Of a stretch of 43,794 bases of DNA, positions 21,866 through 30,911 are shown piece by piece. Made by a program: the position numbers and the translations under genes. The stretch is taken from positions 1 through 43,794 of the forward strand of contig JAJEBS010000244.1 of assembly GCA_022822425.1 (NCBI GenBank). The letters run 5' to 3'. The stretch comes from Gemmatimonadota bacterium (lineage in GTDB: Bacteria; Gemmatimonadota; Gemmatimonadetes; Longimicrobiales; Gaopeijiaceae). How positions within the stretch are numbered: position 1 is the first letter of the stretch; each line of letters opens with the position of its first letter. The notes below the pieces were generated by a model. That model did no database searches. It was not told the origin of the DNA and worked only from the letters and a program-made list of their open reading frames with translations.

Positions 21866-22628
21866 AGCTCTGCAGCAACGGCTCTGCGAGCAGTTCTGCG
21901 CGGACGTGCGCCTTGTGCAGCGTCCCGACGGGGAATTGATGATCCGCACCGGATTCGAGTTTCCAGACGGAGATCGCTATCCGATTCACGTGTCTGGCGT
22001 GCCGGGTGGCATCCGGCTATCCGACAAGGGCCACACCGTAATGCGTATCAGCTACGACCACGACATCGATGCCTTTCTGCGCGGAAGCCGAGGGCTACTC
22101 GTCGAGCGCATCCTGGACGAGGAAGGAATTGAGCGAACAGGATGGGCATTCCATCTGGATGCTACGACGGATCGTCTTCCGGATGCGGTGTTTCGCTTCG
22201 GGCGGGCTTTAACGCGGGTATACGATCTAACGCTACACTCGCGTTCCCGAACTGCCTCCACGTTCTACAGCGATCTCGCCGATCTCATTCTCCAGATCGC
22301 CGATGAAACGCGAGTTCAGCAAGATCATCTGCTTCCCGACATCCCGAACGCCGAAGCCTATCCGGTGGACTACCGCATGGAAGGCAGGAACGGAAGTCAG
22401 GTGTTCCTGTACGGCGTTCCCAACCGGGACAAGGCGCGCCTTACCACGATCATGCTGTCCCACTTCCACCGACACCACTTGGATTTCGACTCGATCCTCG
22501 TCTTCAACAACTTGGCCGAAATCCCTCGAATGGACCTGGCCAGGCTCTCGGATGTTGGAGGTGATCTGGTGTCGTCGTTGGGGTCGAGCGAGGACCTTCG
22601 GCGCAAGCTGGAGCGACGGATCGCGTAG
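21849..22628 (+). CDS. DUF1828/DUF1829-like protein, second gene of island cassette
   Basis: 259 residues. The N-terminal part carries the DUF1828-type signature: a beta-rich start ending GGIRLSDKGHTVMRISYDHDID, then a helical part RFGRALTRVYDLTLHSRSRTASTFY. The C-terminal part resembles DUF1829: VFLYGVPNRDKARLTTIMLSHF and FDSILVFNNLAEIPRMDLARL. Both are domains of unknown function seen in phage-linked and accessory contexts. The overlap with the upstream gene (17 bp) shows the two work as a unit. Stop at 22628, 5 bp before the alcohol dehydrogenase ATG. Confidence 0.7.
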   Translation: MALNPEALQQRLCEQFCADVRLVQRPDGELMIRTGFEFPDGDRYPIHVSGVPGGIRLSDKGHTVMRISYDHDIDAFLRGSRGLLVERILDEEGIERTGWAFHLDATTDRLPDAVFRFGRALTRVYDLTLHSRSRTASTFYSDLADLILQIADETRVQQDHLLPDIPNAEAYPVDYRMEGRNGSQVFLYGVPNRDKARLTTIMLSHFHRHHLDFDSILVFNNLAEIPRMDLARLSDVGGDLVSSLGSSEDLRRKLERRIA

Positions 22629-22630
22629 CA

Positions 22631-22672
22631 ACCATGCCCGTCCGCGCCGCCGTCATGACCGCCCCCCATGAG
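22631..22672 (+). repeat. Right copy of the 42-bp direct repeat (live dehydrogenase 5' end)
   Basis: The first codons of the intact alcohol dehydrogenase gene, partner of 21184-21225. The distance between corresponding bases is 1447 bp, which is the size of the inserted unit if it arrived with this duplication. Confidence 0.75.
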
Positions 22673-23725
22673 CCGATGGAGGTCCGGACGCTCCCCGACC
22701 CGGAGATGGAGCCCGGCGCCGTCCTGCTGGAGACCGTCGCCAGCGAGGTGTGCGGTACCGACGTGCACCTGTGGCACGGGCGGCTCGCGGGGGTGCCCTA
22801 TCCGATCATCCCGGGCCACGTGAGCGTGGGCAGGGTGGCGGAGGCGCGCGGGGTGGAGCACGACGCGCTCGGACGGCCGCTGGCGCCCGGCGACGTCGTG
22901 ACCTTCCTCGACGTGCACGAGACCTGCTACCGCTGCTACCACTGCCTGGTGGCGCGCCAGCCCAACCGGTGCTCCGCGCGCAAGGTGTACGGCATCACAT
23001 ACACCCTGGCGGACGGATTGCTGGGAGGGTGGGCGGAGCGCATCTACCTGAAGCCGGGCGTGCGCATCCTCAGGCTGCCGGACAACCTGGCCGCGGACGA
23101 CGTGATCGGGGGCGGGTGCGGGCTCTTCACCGGCTTCGCGGCGGTGGATCGCGCCGGGGCGCGCATGGGGGATGTGGTGGTGGTGCAGGGGGCCGGCCCG
23201 GTGGGACTGGCCGCGGCCGCGTTCGCCGGACTCTCCGGCGCGGCGCAGGTTGTGCTCATCGGCGACCCGGATGCCCGCCTGGCGCTGGGGGCGCGCATGG
23301 GAGCGGACGTCACGCTCTCGTTGTCGGGCACGACGCCGGAGGAGCGCCTCGACGCGGTGATGGCCCGCACGGACGGGCGGGGCGCGGACGTGGTCATCGA
23401 GGCCAGCGGCAACCCGGCCGCCATACCCGAGGGGTTCGCGCTCGCGCGGGACGGGGGCCGCTACGTCGTGGCCGGGCACTACACCGACGCCGGCCCCGTC
23501 GACATCAATCCCCACACCGACATCAACCGCAAGCACGTGGATGTGCGGGGCCAGTGGGGGACCGACTTCCATCATCTGGTGCGGGCCCTGCGGCTGCTGT
23601 CCCGGCACCGCGAACGCCTGCCCTTCTCCGAGGTGATCGGGGCGCGCTATCCCCTGGAGATGACGCAGCAGGCGCTCGAGGATGTGGCCGCGCTGCGGGT
23701 CACGAAGGCGCTTGTGGTGCCCTGA
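22634..23725 (+). CDS. Zinc-dependent alcohol dehydrogenase family (MDR) protein
   Basis: 363 residues, typical length. Catalytic-zinc ligands C40 (EVCGTDVH) and H62 (PGH) are present, and the structural-zinc lobe has four cysteines (C98, C101, C104, C113). The Rossmann loop is VVVQGAGPVGLAAAA near 185, and ADVVIEASGNP is typical of the threonine/sorbitol dehydrogenase-like branch. It should oxidise a secondary alcohol or polyol with NAD(P). The substrate is not identifiable. A second, decayed copy of its first 42 bp at 21184 suggests its 5' end was the insertion site of the upstream cassette. Its native promoter may therefore have been displaced. Confidence 0.88.
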   Translation: MPVRAAVMTAPHEPMEVRTLPDPEMEPGAVLLETVASEVCGTDVHLWHGRLAGVPYPIIPGHVSVGRVAEARGVEHDALGRPLAPGDVVTFLDVHETCYRCYHCLVARQPNRCSARKVYGITYTLADGLLGGWAERIYLKPGVRILRLPDNLAADDVIGGGCGLFTGFAAVDRAGARMGDVVVVQGAGPVGLAAAAFAGLSGAAQVVLIGDPDARLALGARMGADVTLSLSGTTPEERLDAVMARTDGRGADVVIEASGNPAAIPEGFALARDGGRYVVAGHYTDAGPVDINPHTDINRKHVDVRGQWGTDFHHLVRALRLLSRHRERLPFSEVIGARYPLEMTQQALEDVAALRVTKALVVP

Positions 23726-23730
23726 CGGCC

Positions 23731-24447
23731 TCAGATGGCTCGCGCGGATTCGTCCGCGTGCCGCCGGGCGGGCTCCTGGTCGATGAAGATGCAGCGCGCC
23801 AGGTCGAAGCCGATGGCCTGGCTGTCGCCGTCGGGCCCGCCCAGGCGCACGGTCACCGGGCCCTTGAACGGAGCCCTCTCCTCCACCGCCAGCATCACGC
23901 CCGGCAGGAGCCCCTTGGCCTCCAGGTAGCGCAGCCTCTCCGGCTCATCGTCGCGCACGGCGCGGATCCGGATCGGGCCCGTGGCTTCGGAGTCCGCCAG
24001 CGTCGGGTAGCTGGTCGAATCGATCTCTCCGCCGGAAGTCGGGATGGGCGCGCCGTGCGGATCGTGGCGCGGGTTCTTCAGTGCATCGGCCATGCGCTCG
24101 ATGAGCTGATCCGAGGCGGCATGCTCCAGCCGCTCGGCTTCGTCGTGCACATCTTCCCAGGAATAACCCAGGCGCACGCTGAGGTAGGTCTCGATGACGC
24201 GGTGGCGACGCACGATGCGGAGCGCTTCCCGGCGGCCGCTGGGCGTGAGGCCGACGCCCCGGTAGGGCTCGTGCTCCACGACGCCCAGGTCCGCCAGGCG
24301 CTTCACCATTCCGCTCACCGACGCGGGCTGTACGCCCAGGGTGCTGGCGATATCGCTGGTGGTGGCGGTATCGTCGTGCTCCGTGAGGGCGAAGATCGCC
24401 TTGAGGTAATCCTCGATCGAAGGCGAGAATCGGGATGTTTGAGCCAT
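23731..24447 (-). CDS. DtxR/MntR-family metal-dependent repressor
   Basis: 238 residues. The N-terminal winged helix is typical (SIEDYLKAIFALTEHDDTATTSDIASTLGVQPASVSGMVKRL), followed by the dimerisation/metal-binding helices (VIETYLSVRLGYSWEDVHDEAERLEHAASDQLIERM). The C-terminal FeoA/SH3-like domain (RYLEAKGLLPGVMLAVEERAPFKGPVTVRLG) indicates the longer IdeR/DtxR-type layout rather than the short MntR. It represses iron or manganese uptake genes when metal is bound. The start at ATG 24447 matches the family N terminus; longer frames upstream run into the divergent gene. Convergent with the dehydrogenase, 5 bp apart. Confidence 0.88.
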   Translation of the reverse strand: MAQTSRFSPSIEDYLKAIFALTEHDDTATTSDIASTLGVQPASVSGMVKRLADLGVVEHEPYRGVGLTPSGRREALRIVRRHRVIETYLSVRLGYSWEDVHDEAERLEHAASDQLIERMADALKNPRHDPHGAPIPTSGGEIDSTSYPTLADSEATGPIRIRAVRDDEPERLRYLEAKGLLPGVMLAVEERAPFKGPVTVRLGGPDGDSQAIGFDLARCIFIDQEPARRHADESARAI

Positions 24448-24501
24448 CGCGGGTCGTTTGTTGCGTGAGCGGGGCCACAATCTAACCGGAGTGATGCGCA
24501 C

Positions 24502-25149
24502 ATGAGAATCGGACACGGATCGCAGGCGACCGCGCTGGTGCTGCTCGCGGGATGTCTCTCCACGGCGCTGGCGCCTGACAGTGCGAGGGCCCAGGGGGGC
24601 TACCTGATCTTTCAGGCCGGATACTACGTCCCCACCCAGGATCTGGGGGTTCTTACGGACGCCGGCTTCGGACAGGCGGTCGAGTTCGGCGAGCGCGAAC
24701 GGAGCTTCGCCTACTCCCTCGGGCTGGAACTCGCGGTCTCCGGACCGATCTCGGGGCGCGCGACGCTGGCGTACGCGACGACCGCGGACCTCGGCGTCCA
24801 GGCGGGCATGTGCCCGGAATGCGAGGCCCGCAACAACCTCCTCAACGCCACCGCGGCCCTCGTCTTCCGCCCACTCCCCAGCGGCGTTCCCGTTCAACCG
24901 TACCTGCTGGGTGGCGGGGGCGTGAAGCACTACGACCTGGAGTCGCTGGACGAGTTGCGCCGGTCGCCCCTGCACGATCAGACCCGGAGAACCATGCTGC
25001 TCGGCGCGGGCGTCGAGGTGAGAATGGGCCCACTGCGCATCGTGACCGAACTCTCCGACTACATCAGCCCGATCTTCGCCGACAACGACGTGGAGACCAC
25101 TCAGCACGATCTGTTCTGGACGGCGGGGCTCATGCTGGGAAGTGGCTGA
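24502..25149 (+). CDS. Outer-membrane beta-barrel protein
   Basis: 215 residues with a signal peptide (MRIGHGSQATALVLLAGCLSTALAPDSARAQ). The rest alternates polar and aromatic strands ending in turns typical of small OmpA/OprF-like barrels (YLIFQAGYYVPTQDLG, RSFAYSLGLELAVSGPISG, RTMLLGAGVEVRMGPLRIVTEL, final strand DLFWTAGLMLGSG). No enzymatic motif. Divergent from the DtxR-type regulator with about 54 bp between, so metal-dependent control of a barrel is possible (inference). Confidence 0.7.
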   Translation: MRIGHGSQATALVLLAGCLSTALAPDSARAQGGYLIFQAGYYVPTQDLGVLTDAGFGQAVEFGERERSFAYSLGLELAVSGPISGRATLAYATTADLGVQAGMCPECEARNNLLNATAALVFRPLPSGVPVQPYLLGGGGVKHYDLESLDELRRSPLHDQTRRTMLLGAGVEVRMGPLRIVTELSDYISPIFADNDVETTQHDLFWTAGLMLGSG

Positions 25150-25162
25150 GGCGGGGCCGAGC

Positions 25163-25191
25163 TTGGCGGAAAGGGCGGGGAAACATATCTT
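25163..25191 (+). promoter_or_regulatory. Sigma70-like promoter
   Basis: TTGGCG (25163-25168), 17-nt spacer, TATCTT (25186-25191), in a locally AT-rich stretch. The predicted start near 25198 precedes the GTG of the 88-residue gene by about 22 nt. The -10 hexamer and spacing are the same as in the toxin-antitoxin promoter. Confidence 0.45.
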
Positions 25192-25220
25192 TATCATTCT
25201 GTGCCTCTGTATTTCGCACG

Positions 25221-25487
25221 GTGTTTCGATCCGCCGATTTCGAGGTCCTGGACGAGTTGGAGGTGAGCGTGCCTGAATCCGCGCCCCATGAGAAGATCAT
25301 CGATACCGTAGCTGTGGACGCCAAGCGCATCCTGCTTCGGTATGGGACGCCCATCGCCATCCTGGACCGGGTTTCGGAAGGAGACCGGATCGCGCTCGCT
25401 CGCCAGGTGAGCCGCACGCGATTGTCGGATCGCGAGCCGCGGCTGAGAGCATTGCTGGAAGAGCACGGATACCTCCAGGCGGACTAG
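25221..25487 (+). CDS. Small hypothetical protein (88 residues)
   Basis: Soluble, acidic N terminus (MFRSADFEVLDELEVSVPE) then a helical body (HEKIIDTVAVDAKRILLRYGTPIAILDRVSEGDRIALARQVSRTRL) and tail LRALLEEHGYLQAD. GTG start, no clear ribosome binding site, promoter-like boxes upstream. No family recognised. The regular helix pattern and the promoter give moderate support. Confidence 0.5.
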   Translation: MFRSADFEVLDELEVSVPESAPHEKIIDTVAVDAKRILLRYGTPIAILDRVSEGDRIALARQVSRTRLSDREPRLRALLEEHGYLQAD

Positions 25488-25556
25488 CAGCCCGGAGACG
25501 CCGGGACCTGCGGATCGAAAGAATCCGCGCCGCTTCCGCGTGGGACGGGAGGTTTC

Positions 25557-27380
25557 ATGAGGACATCGCACTCCTCTCTCTGTCTTGCACTTTCGCTGGT
25601 CCTGACATGGGGATGCGGCGGGACTGCGTCGACGCGCGTCGAACCCGCCACCGACCAGGTCGCACAGTCGAGCCGGGGGATGGTGGTCGCGGCCCAGCCG
25701 CTGGCGACTGCAGCGGGGGTCGAGATGCTCGAGCGGGGCGGCAACGCGGCCGATGCGGCGGTGGCCGCGGCGTTCGCGGTATCGGTGGTGGAGCCGAGCA
25801 TGAACTCCATCGGCGGGCGGACGCAGGTCCTGGTGCGCACCGCGGGCGGGAGCTTCCACGGGATCGACGCCACGACCCAGGCCCCGGACACCTACGATCC
25901 CGACACCGCTCCGCAGGCCGGTTACGGGTATCCCACCGTGGGGTTGCCGGGTGCCGTCGCGGGGCTCACCCGCCTGCTCTCCGATCACGGAACGCTTCCG
26001 CTGGCCACCGTGATGGAGCCGGCCATCCGGTACGCGTCCGAGGGCTTCGCGCTCCTGCCCGGTGAAGCCGCTCGCCAGGCGTCGACTGCGGAGCAGCTGC
26101 GGGAATCCGAGGGCGCGACCCTCTACTACCTCAAGCCGGACGGATCGCCGTACGAGGCGGGCGACCACTTCGTGCAGAACGATCTGGCGATGGTGCTGCG
26201 CCGCATCGCTTCCGGAGGCGCCGACGCCTTCTACCGGGGCGAGATCGCGGAAGCCATGGCCGACGACATCGTGGGCGCGGGCGGGCATGTCACGGCAGCG
26301 GCGCTCGCCGGGTACCGCGCCGAGGATGCCCGGGTGGTGCGCGGCAGCTACCGCGGCCACGAACTGGTGGGGACGTTCACCCCGGCGGCCGGGGCCATGA
26401 CCATCGGCATCCTGCAGATCATCGAGAACTTCGACATGGCGGGGGCCGACGAGACGACGTGGGCCGCGGTGGTGGGCCAGGCGCTCGCGCTCGGCTTCGA
26501 GGCGGCCCGGGCCCACCGCGGACCGGATGCGTGGCAGCTGCTCACGTCGCGGGAATGGGCGCGGGAGCAGGCGGAACGCGTGCGGCTGCCGGTGGCGGTG
26601 GCCGCCCAGGGGCCGGAGCCTGCGGGCGCGCCCTGGGGTGCTCCGGAGCCGGGGGCCGCACCGTGGCTGCCCATCGAGCGCATGCAGCCGGCTCGGGGTG
26701 GCTCGGGCCGGGCGTCGGCTGCCTGGATCGCGGCGGATCGCGCGGCGATGCTGTCCGGGGCCGGTCCGGCGGCCACCTGGCTCCCCGGCCCCGACGACGA
26801 GGGGCACACGACGCACCTTTCGACCGCGGACGCCGACGGCATGGCGGTTGCGCTCACCCAGACCATCGGGCCGGCGATGGGATCGAAGATCGCCACGCCG
26901 GGGCTGGGCTTCCTCTACGCAGCGACTCTGGGAGGCTATCTGGGCCGCCTCGAGCCGGGCGAGCGGGCCCGCTCCAACATCTCCCCGTTCATGGTCCTGG
27001 ACGGCGACGATCCGATGCTGGTGCTGGGCGCGGCCGGGGGCGCCCGCATCGTCTCGGCCGTCGTGCAGGCGGTGTGCCGGGTGATCGACCAGGGGCTCTC
27101 CCTTCCCGAGGCGCTGGCCGCCGCACGCCTGCATCCGATGCAGGGATCGCTTAACTCACCAGGCTCCGAGAGCGGATTCCAGATGGAGACGTCTCCGTAC
27201 ATCGGCTGGTCCCCGGATGTCATAGGGGAGTTGCGCCAGCTCGGCTTTGCGGTGCAGGAGGTGCCCCGCTCCGGCGCGTTCGGACGCATCCACGGGATGT
27301 CGTACGATGCCGCGGCCTCCTCCTGGACGGGCGCCGCGGACCCGGACTGGGAGGGGAGCGCGGCCGCACCTCGCAACTGA
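25557..27380 (+). CDS. Secreted gamma-glutamyltransferase, probable lipoprotein
   Basis: 607 residues. The signal ends near a cysteine (LVLTWGCGG), suggesting lipidation, though the lipobox is imperfect. GGT features follow: GMVVAAQPLATAAGVEML and GGNAADAAVAAAF, then the autoprocessing and nucleophile site with T418 in GHTTHLST. Downstream are the GSKI loop, RSNISPFMV and the oxyanion-type GAAGGARI in the small subunit. The precursor self-cleaves before T418. It hydrolyses or transfers gamma-glutamyl groups, for example from glutathione, outside the cytoplasm. The following gene is a D-aminoacylase, so the two may salvage peptides or modified amino acids together. Confidence 0.88.
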   Translation: MRTSHSSLCLALSLVLTWGCGGTASTRVEPATDQVAQSSRGMVVAAQPLATAAGVEMLERGGNAADAAVAAAFAVSVVEPSMNSIGGRTQVLVRTAGGSFHGIDATTQAPDTYDPDTAPQAGYGYPTVGLPGAVAGLTRLLSDHGTLPLATVMEPAIRYASEGFALLPGEAARQASTAEQLRESEGATLYYLKPDGSPYEAGDHFVQNDLAMVLRRIASGGADAFYRGEIAEAMADDIVGAGGHVTAAALAGYRAEDARVVRGSYRGHELVGTFTPAAGAMTIGILQIIENFDMAGADETTWAAVVGQALALGFEAARAHRGPDAWQLLTSREWAREQAERVRLPVAVAAQGPEPAGAPWGAPEPGAAPWLPIERMQPARGGSGRASAAWIAADRAAMLSGAGPAATWLPGPDDEGHTTHLSTADADGMAVALTQTIGPAMGSKIATPGLGFLYAATLGGYLGRLEPGERARSNISPFMVLDGDDPMLVLGAAGGARIVSAVVQAVCRVIDQGLSLPEALAAARLHPMQGSLNSPGSESGFQMETSPYIGWSPDVIGELRQLGFAVQEVPRSGAFGRIHGMSYDAAASSWTGAADPDWEGSAAAPRN

Positions 27381-27416
27381 CCTCGCAGCCGGGCTCGGCT
27401 CAGGAGGAATCTGGAG

Positions 27417-29015
27417 ATGGGAACTGCTGTTGACGCTCGGTGCCGCCGTGTGCTGAACCTTCTCCTGGTGTTGACCGCGAGCGCGTGCTCGTCCGGCGGC
27501 GCCCCCGAATTCGATGTCATCCTGCGCGGCGGGACGCTGCAGGCCGCGGGAGACGAGCCCGGGTTCGTCGCGGACGTGGCACTGGTCGGAGACCGGATCG
27601 CGGCGATGGGCGATCTTTCCGACTACGATGCGCGCGACATTCTGAACATCGCCGGACTCCACGTCGCTCCGGGGTTCATCGATGTTCACTCGCATGCGGG
27701 CTCGGGGCTGGACACGGAAGACCGCAGCCACGCCGAGCCCCTGCTGGCGCAGGGAATCACGACGGTGGTGGTGAACCCCGATGGCGGAGGACCGGTGGAC
27801 CTGGCCCTGCAACGGGCCGTGCTGCTCGAAGACGGGCTCGGCGTCAACGTGGCACAGCTGGTGCCGCACGGATCGGTGCGCAGGGCGGTGCTGGGGATGG
27901 AGGACCGACTGCCGGGCCCCGACGAACTGGCGGAGATGAAGGCGCTGGTGCGGGCCGGCATGGAGGAGGGGGCCTTCGGCATGTCGTCCGGACCGTTCTA
28001 CGCCCCCGGAAGCTACTCGGACACCGATGAGCTGACGGCCCTCGCCGAGGTCGCGGCCGAGTACGGTGGGGTCTACACCAGCCACATCCGCGACGAGTCC
28101 GACTACACCATCGGGCTGTTGGCGGCAGTGGAGGAAGTGATCACGGTGGCGCGTTCGGCGGGACTGCCGGCGGTGGTGACCCACATCAAGGCGCTGGGAC
28201 CGCCGGTGTGGGGCAGGTCGGCGGATGTGATCGCCGCCATCGAGGCCGCCCGCGCGGAGGGCGTCGAAGTGTACGCCGACCAGTACCCGTACGAGGCATC
28301 TTCGACCGGGCTCTCGGCGGCGCTTCTGCCTCGATGGGCACAGGCCGGGGGCGGGGACTCGCTGGTGGCCCGCCTCGCCGATCACGCCATCAGGGCGCGC
28401 ATCCGCGAGGAAATGGAAGCCAATCTCGCACGTCGCGGAGGTGCCGACCGCCTCCAGTTCCGGCGCTTCCGCCCGGATCCCTCGATCGAGGGCCGCACTC
28501 TGGAGGATGTCGCCGTCGCCCGCTCCCTCCATCCTCTTGACGCGGCTCTGGAACTGATCGTCGAGGGCGGCGCCTCGGTGGTCTCCTTCAACATGAACGA
28601 TGACGACATCGCCGCCTTCATGACCCGGCCCTGGACCATGACCGCGTCCGACGGCGCGCTGCCGGAGTGGCAGGTCGGCGTACCGCATCCCCGCGCCTAC
28701 GGCACCTTCGCGCGCAAGCTGCGCAAGTACGTGGTGGAGGACGGAACCGTGAGCCTGAAGGCGGCCATCCGCAGCATGACGTCGCTTCCCGCGGACGTCT
28801 TCGGTGTCGAAGATCGCGGGAGGCTCGTCCTCGGAGCGGTCGCGGACATCGTGGTGTTCGACCTGGAGGAGGTCCGTGACCTCGCCACCTACACGGACCC
28901 GCACCAATTGTCGCAGGGTATGGTGCACGTTTTCGTAAACGGCACGGCGGCGATCCGGGACGGCGCCTTCACCGGCGAGCGCGCGGGACGCGTACTCCGG
29001 CGGGCAGGTCGTTAG
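27417..29015 (+). CDS. N-acyl-D-amino-acid deacylase (D-aminoacylase), probable lipoprotein
   Basis: 532 residues, amidohydrolase fold. The signal ends LTASAC (lipobox-like). Metal ligands: HxH in GFIDVHSHAG, then His in YTSHIRDESD and VVTHIKALG, and a catalytic Asp in TMTASDGALPE. GVEVYADQYPYEAS is characteristic of the D-aminoacylase group. The C-terminal composite beta-sandwich contains GRLVLGAVADIVVFD. It removes acyl groups from N-acyl-D-amino acids or related amides, here in the periplasm. AGGAGG lies 9 nt before the start. Very likely co-transcribed with the gamma-glutamyltransferase 36 bp upstream. Confidence 0.88.
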   Translation: MGTAVDARCRRVLNLLLVLTASACSSGGAPEFDVILRGGTLQAAGDEPGFVADVALVGDRIAAMGDLSDYDARDILNIAGLHVAPGFIDVHSHAGSGLDTEDRSHAEPLLAQGITTVVVNPDGGGPVDLALQRAVLLEDGLGVNVAQLVPHGSVRRAVLGMEDRLPGPDELAEMKALVRAGMEEGAFGMSSGPFYAPGSYSDTDELTALAEVAAEYGGVYTSHIRDESDYTIGLLAAVEEVITVARSAGLPAVVTHIKALGPPVWGRSADVIAAIEAARAEGVEVYADQYPYEASSTGLSAALLPRWAQAGGGDSLVARLADHAIRARIREEMEANLARRGGADRLQFRRFRPDPSIEGRTLEDVAVARSLHPLDAALELIVEGGASVVSFNMNDDDIAAFMTRPWTMTASDGALPEWQVGVPHPRAYGTFARKLRKYVVEDGTVSLKAAIRSMTSLPADVFGVEDRGRLVLGAVADIVVFDLEEVRDLATYTDPHQLSQGMVHVFVNGTAAIRDGAFTGERAGRVLRRAGR

Positions 29016-29077
29016 AGGTCTCACCGGGCTTCGCGCATCCGTCTCCCAGACGATACTCCGGAAAGACCAGACCCGGC

Positions 29078-30907
29078 ATGAAGGTCCGCAACGTCGCCAT
29101 CATCGCCCATGTCGATCATGGGAAGACCACCCTCCTGGACCAGATGCTGCGCCAGGCAGGGGTGTTCCGTGAAGACCAGCAAGTGCGCGAGCGGGTGATG
29201 GACTCCAATCCGCTGGAGCGGGAGCGGGGCATCACGATCCTCTCCAAGAACACCTCGGTGCGCTGGGGCGAGTTCAAGATCAACATCGTGGACACCCCTG
29301 GGCACGCCGACTTCGGAGGTGAGGTCGAGCGCATCCTGCGCATGGTGGACGGGGTGCTGATCCTGGTCGACGCTGCCGAGGGGCCGATGCCCCAGACCCG
29401 GTTCGTGACCGCCAAGGCCCTCGAACTGGGACACGCTCCGGTGGTGGTCATCAACAAGGCCGAGCGGCCGGACGCACGCGCCGAGGAAGTTCACGACGAG
29501 GTGCTGGAGCTGTTCATGGACCTCGAGGCCTCCGACGAGCAGCTCGACGCGCCCTTCCTGTACGCCTCGGGCAGGGAGGGATGGGCGACGCCGGACGCCG
29601 ACGGCCGGGGCGCCGATCTGGCGCCGCTCTTCGCGGCCGTCGTGGATCACGTGCCCGCTCCGCCCGTGGAACCGGCGGGGCCGTTCCAGATGCTGGTCTC
29701 GACGCTGGACTACTCCTCGTATGTCGGACGTATCGCGATCGGCCGCGTCGAGCGCGGACGCGTCCGACCCGGCCAGGAGGTGGCGCTGCTGCCAATGGGC
29801 GCGGCGGGCATGGTCGAGGAGGATGACGCGGCCCGCTCGCGTGCCCTCAAGGTGTATGGTTTCGACGGCCTGAAGCGCGTGGACATCGCGGAAGCCGGCG
29901 CGGGAGACATCGTGGCGGTGGCGGGCGTCCCGGGTGTGGAGATCGGCAGGACGCTGGCCGATCCGGGGCGTCTCGAACGCCTTGAGGGCATCGCGGTGGA
30001 GCGGCCCACGATATCGGTCGACTTCCTCGTCAACGACTCGCCCTTTTCGGGCGCAGGGAAGTACGTGACCACGCGCCAGCTGCGCGAGCGGCTCTTCCGG
30101 GAGATGGAGCGCAACGTGGCTCTGAAGGTGGAGGCGACCGAACATCCGGATACCTTCCGGGTCGCGGGGCGGGGTGAGCTGCACCTGTCCATCCTCATGG
30201 AGACCATGCGCCGCGAGGGCTACGAGTTCCAGGTCTCCCGCCCGCGCGTGCTCATGCGCGAAGGTCCCGCCGGCGAGCCTCTGGAGCCTTATGAGGAGCT
30301 GGTGGCGGAGGTGCCCGAATCCCGGGTGGGCACGGTAATCGAGAAACTGGGCGCGCGGCGGGGCGAGATGCTGGAGATGAGACCGACGGGCCGGGGCCCG
30401 ATCCGCCTGCGCTTCCGGATTCCGGCGCGCGGCCTGTTCGGCTATCGGACCGAGTTTCTCACCGACACCCGCGGGGACGGGCTGATGCACCATCGCTTCC
30501 TGGAGTACGGGCGGTGGGCGGGTGCATTGCCCGGGCGGGAGCGCGGAGCGGTGGTGGCCGACCGCCGGGGCGTCGCGGTGGCGTACGCCATCTTCGGCCT
30601 GCAGGAGCGCGCCACCTTCTTCCTGGAGCCCGGGGCCCCGGTCTATGAAGGCATGGTCGTGGGCGTGCACGTCCGCGTGGGCGACCTCGACGTCAACATG
30701 TGCAAGGGGAAGAAGCTCACCAACATCCGGGCGGCGGCGGCGGACGACAACATTCGCCTGGAGCCGCCCCGCGTCATCACGCTGGAATCCGCCCTGGAGT
30801 TCATCGCGGACGACGAGCTGATCGAGGTCACTCCGGAAGCCATCCGTCTGCGCAAGCGAATCCTCGAAGCCGGTGCCCGTCGAAAGGCGGCGCGCCGCAG
30901 AAGATGA
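29078..30907 (+). CDS. typA: Ribosome-associated GTPase TypA/BipA
   Basis: 609 residues, normal length. G1 AHVDHGKT (10-17), switch I with RERGITI, G3 DTPGHADF (72-79), then domain II, domain V ([28 protein letters not shown]) and the BipA-specific C-terminal domain ([25 protein letters not shown]). The guanine-specificity motif reads NKAE (126-129) where TypA normally has NKVD or NKID, a D-to-E change worth checking. It is a translation GTPase used in 50S assembly and stress or cold growth. 62 bp after the D-aminoacylase. Confidence 0.93.
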   Translation: MKVRNVAIIAHVDHGKTTLLDQMLRQAGVFREDQQVRERVMDSNPLERERGITILSKNTSVRWGEFKINIVDTPGHADFGGEVERILRMVDGVLILVDAAEGPMPQTRFVTAKALELGHAPVVVINKAERPDARAEEVHDEVLELFMDLEASDEQLDAPFLYASGREGWATPDADGRGADLAPLFAAVVDHVPAPPVEPAGPFQMLVSTLDYSSYVGRIAIGRVERGRVRPGQEVALLPMGAAGMVEEDDAARSRALKVYGFDGLKRVDIAEAGAGDIVAVAGVPGVEIGRTLADPGRLERLEGIAVERPTISVDFLVNDSPFSGAGKYVTTRQLRERLFREMERNVALKVEATEHPDTFRVAGRGELHLSILMETMRREGYEFQVSRPRVLMREGPAGEPLEPYEELVAEVPESRVGTVIEKLGARRGEMLEMRPTGRGPIRLRFRIPARGLFGYRTEFLTDTRGDGLMHHRFLEYGRWAGALPGRERGAVVADRRGVAVAYAIFGLQERATFFLEPGAPVYEGMVVGVHVRVGDLDVNMCKGKKLTNIRAAAADDNIRLEPPRVITLESALEFIADDELIEVTPEAIRLRKRILEAGARRKAARRRR

Positions 30908-30911
30908 GACC

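Noticed and set aside
22750-24468. 572-codon plus-strand frame
   Set aside because: It overlaps the alcohol dehydrogenase in another frame and runs through the opposite-strand DtxR gene; Arg/Gly-rich shadow.
25194-27134. 646-codon open frame on the minus strand
   Set aside because: Antisense to the gamma-glutamyltransferase; compositionally a shadow frame.
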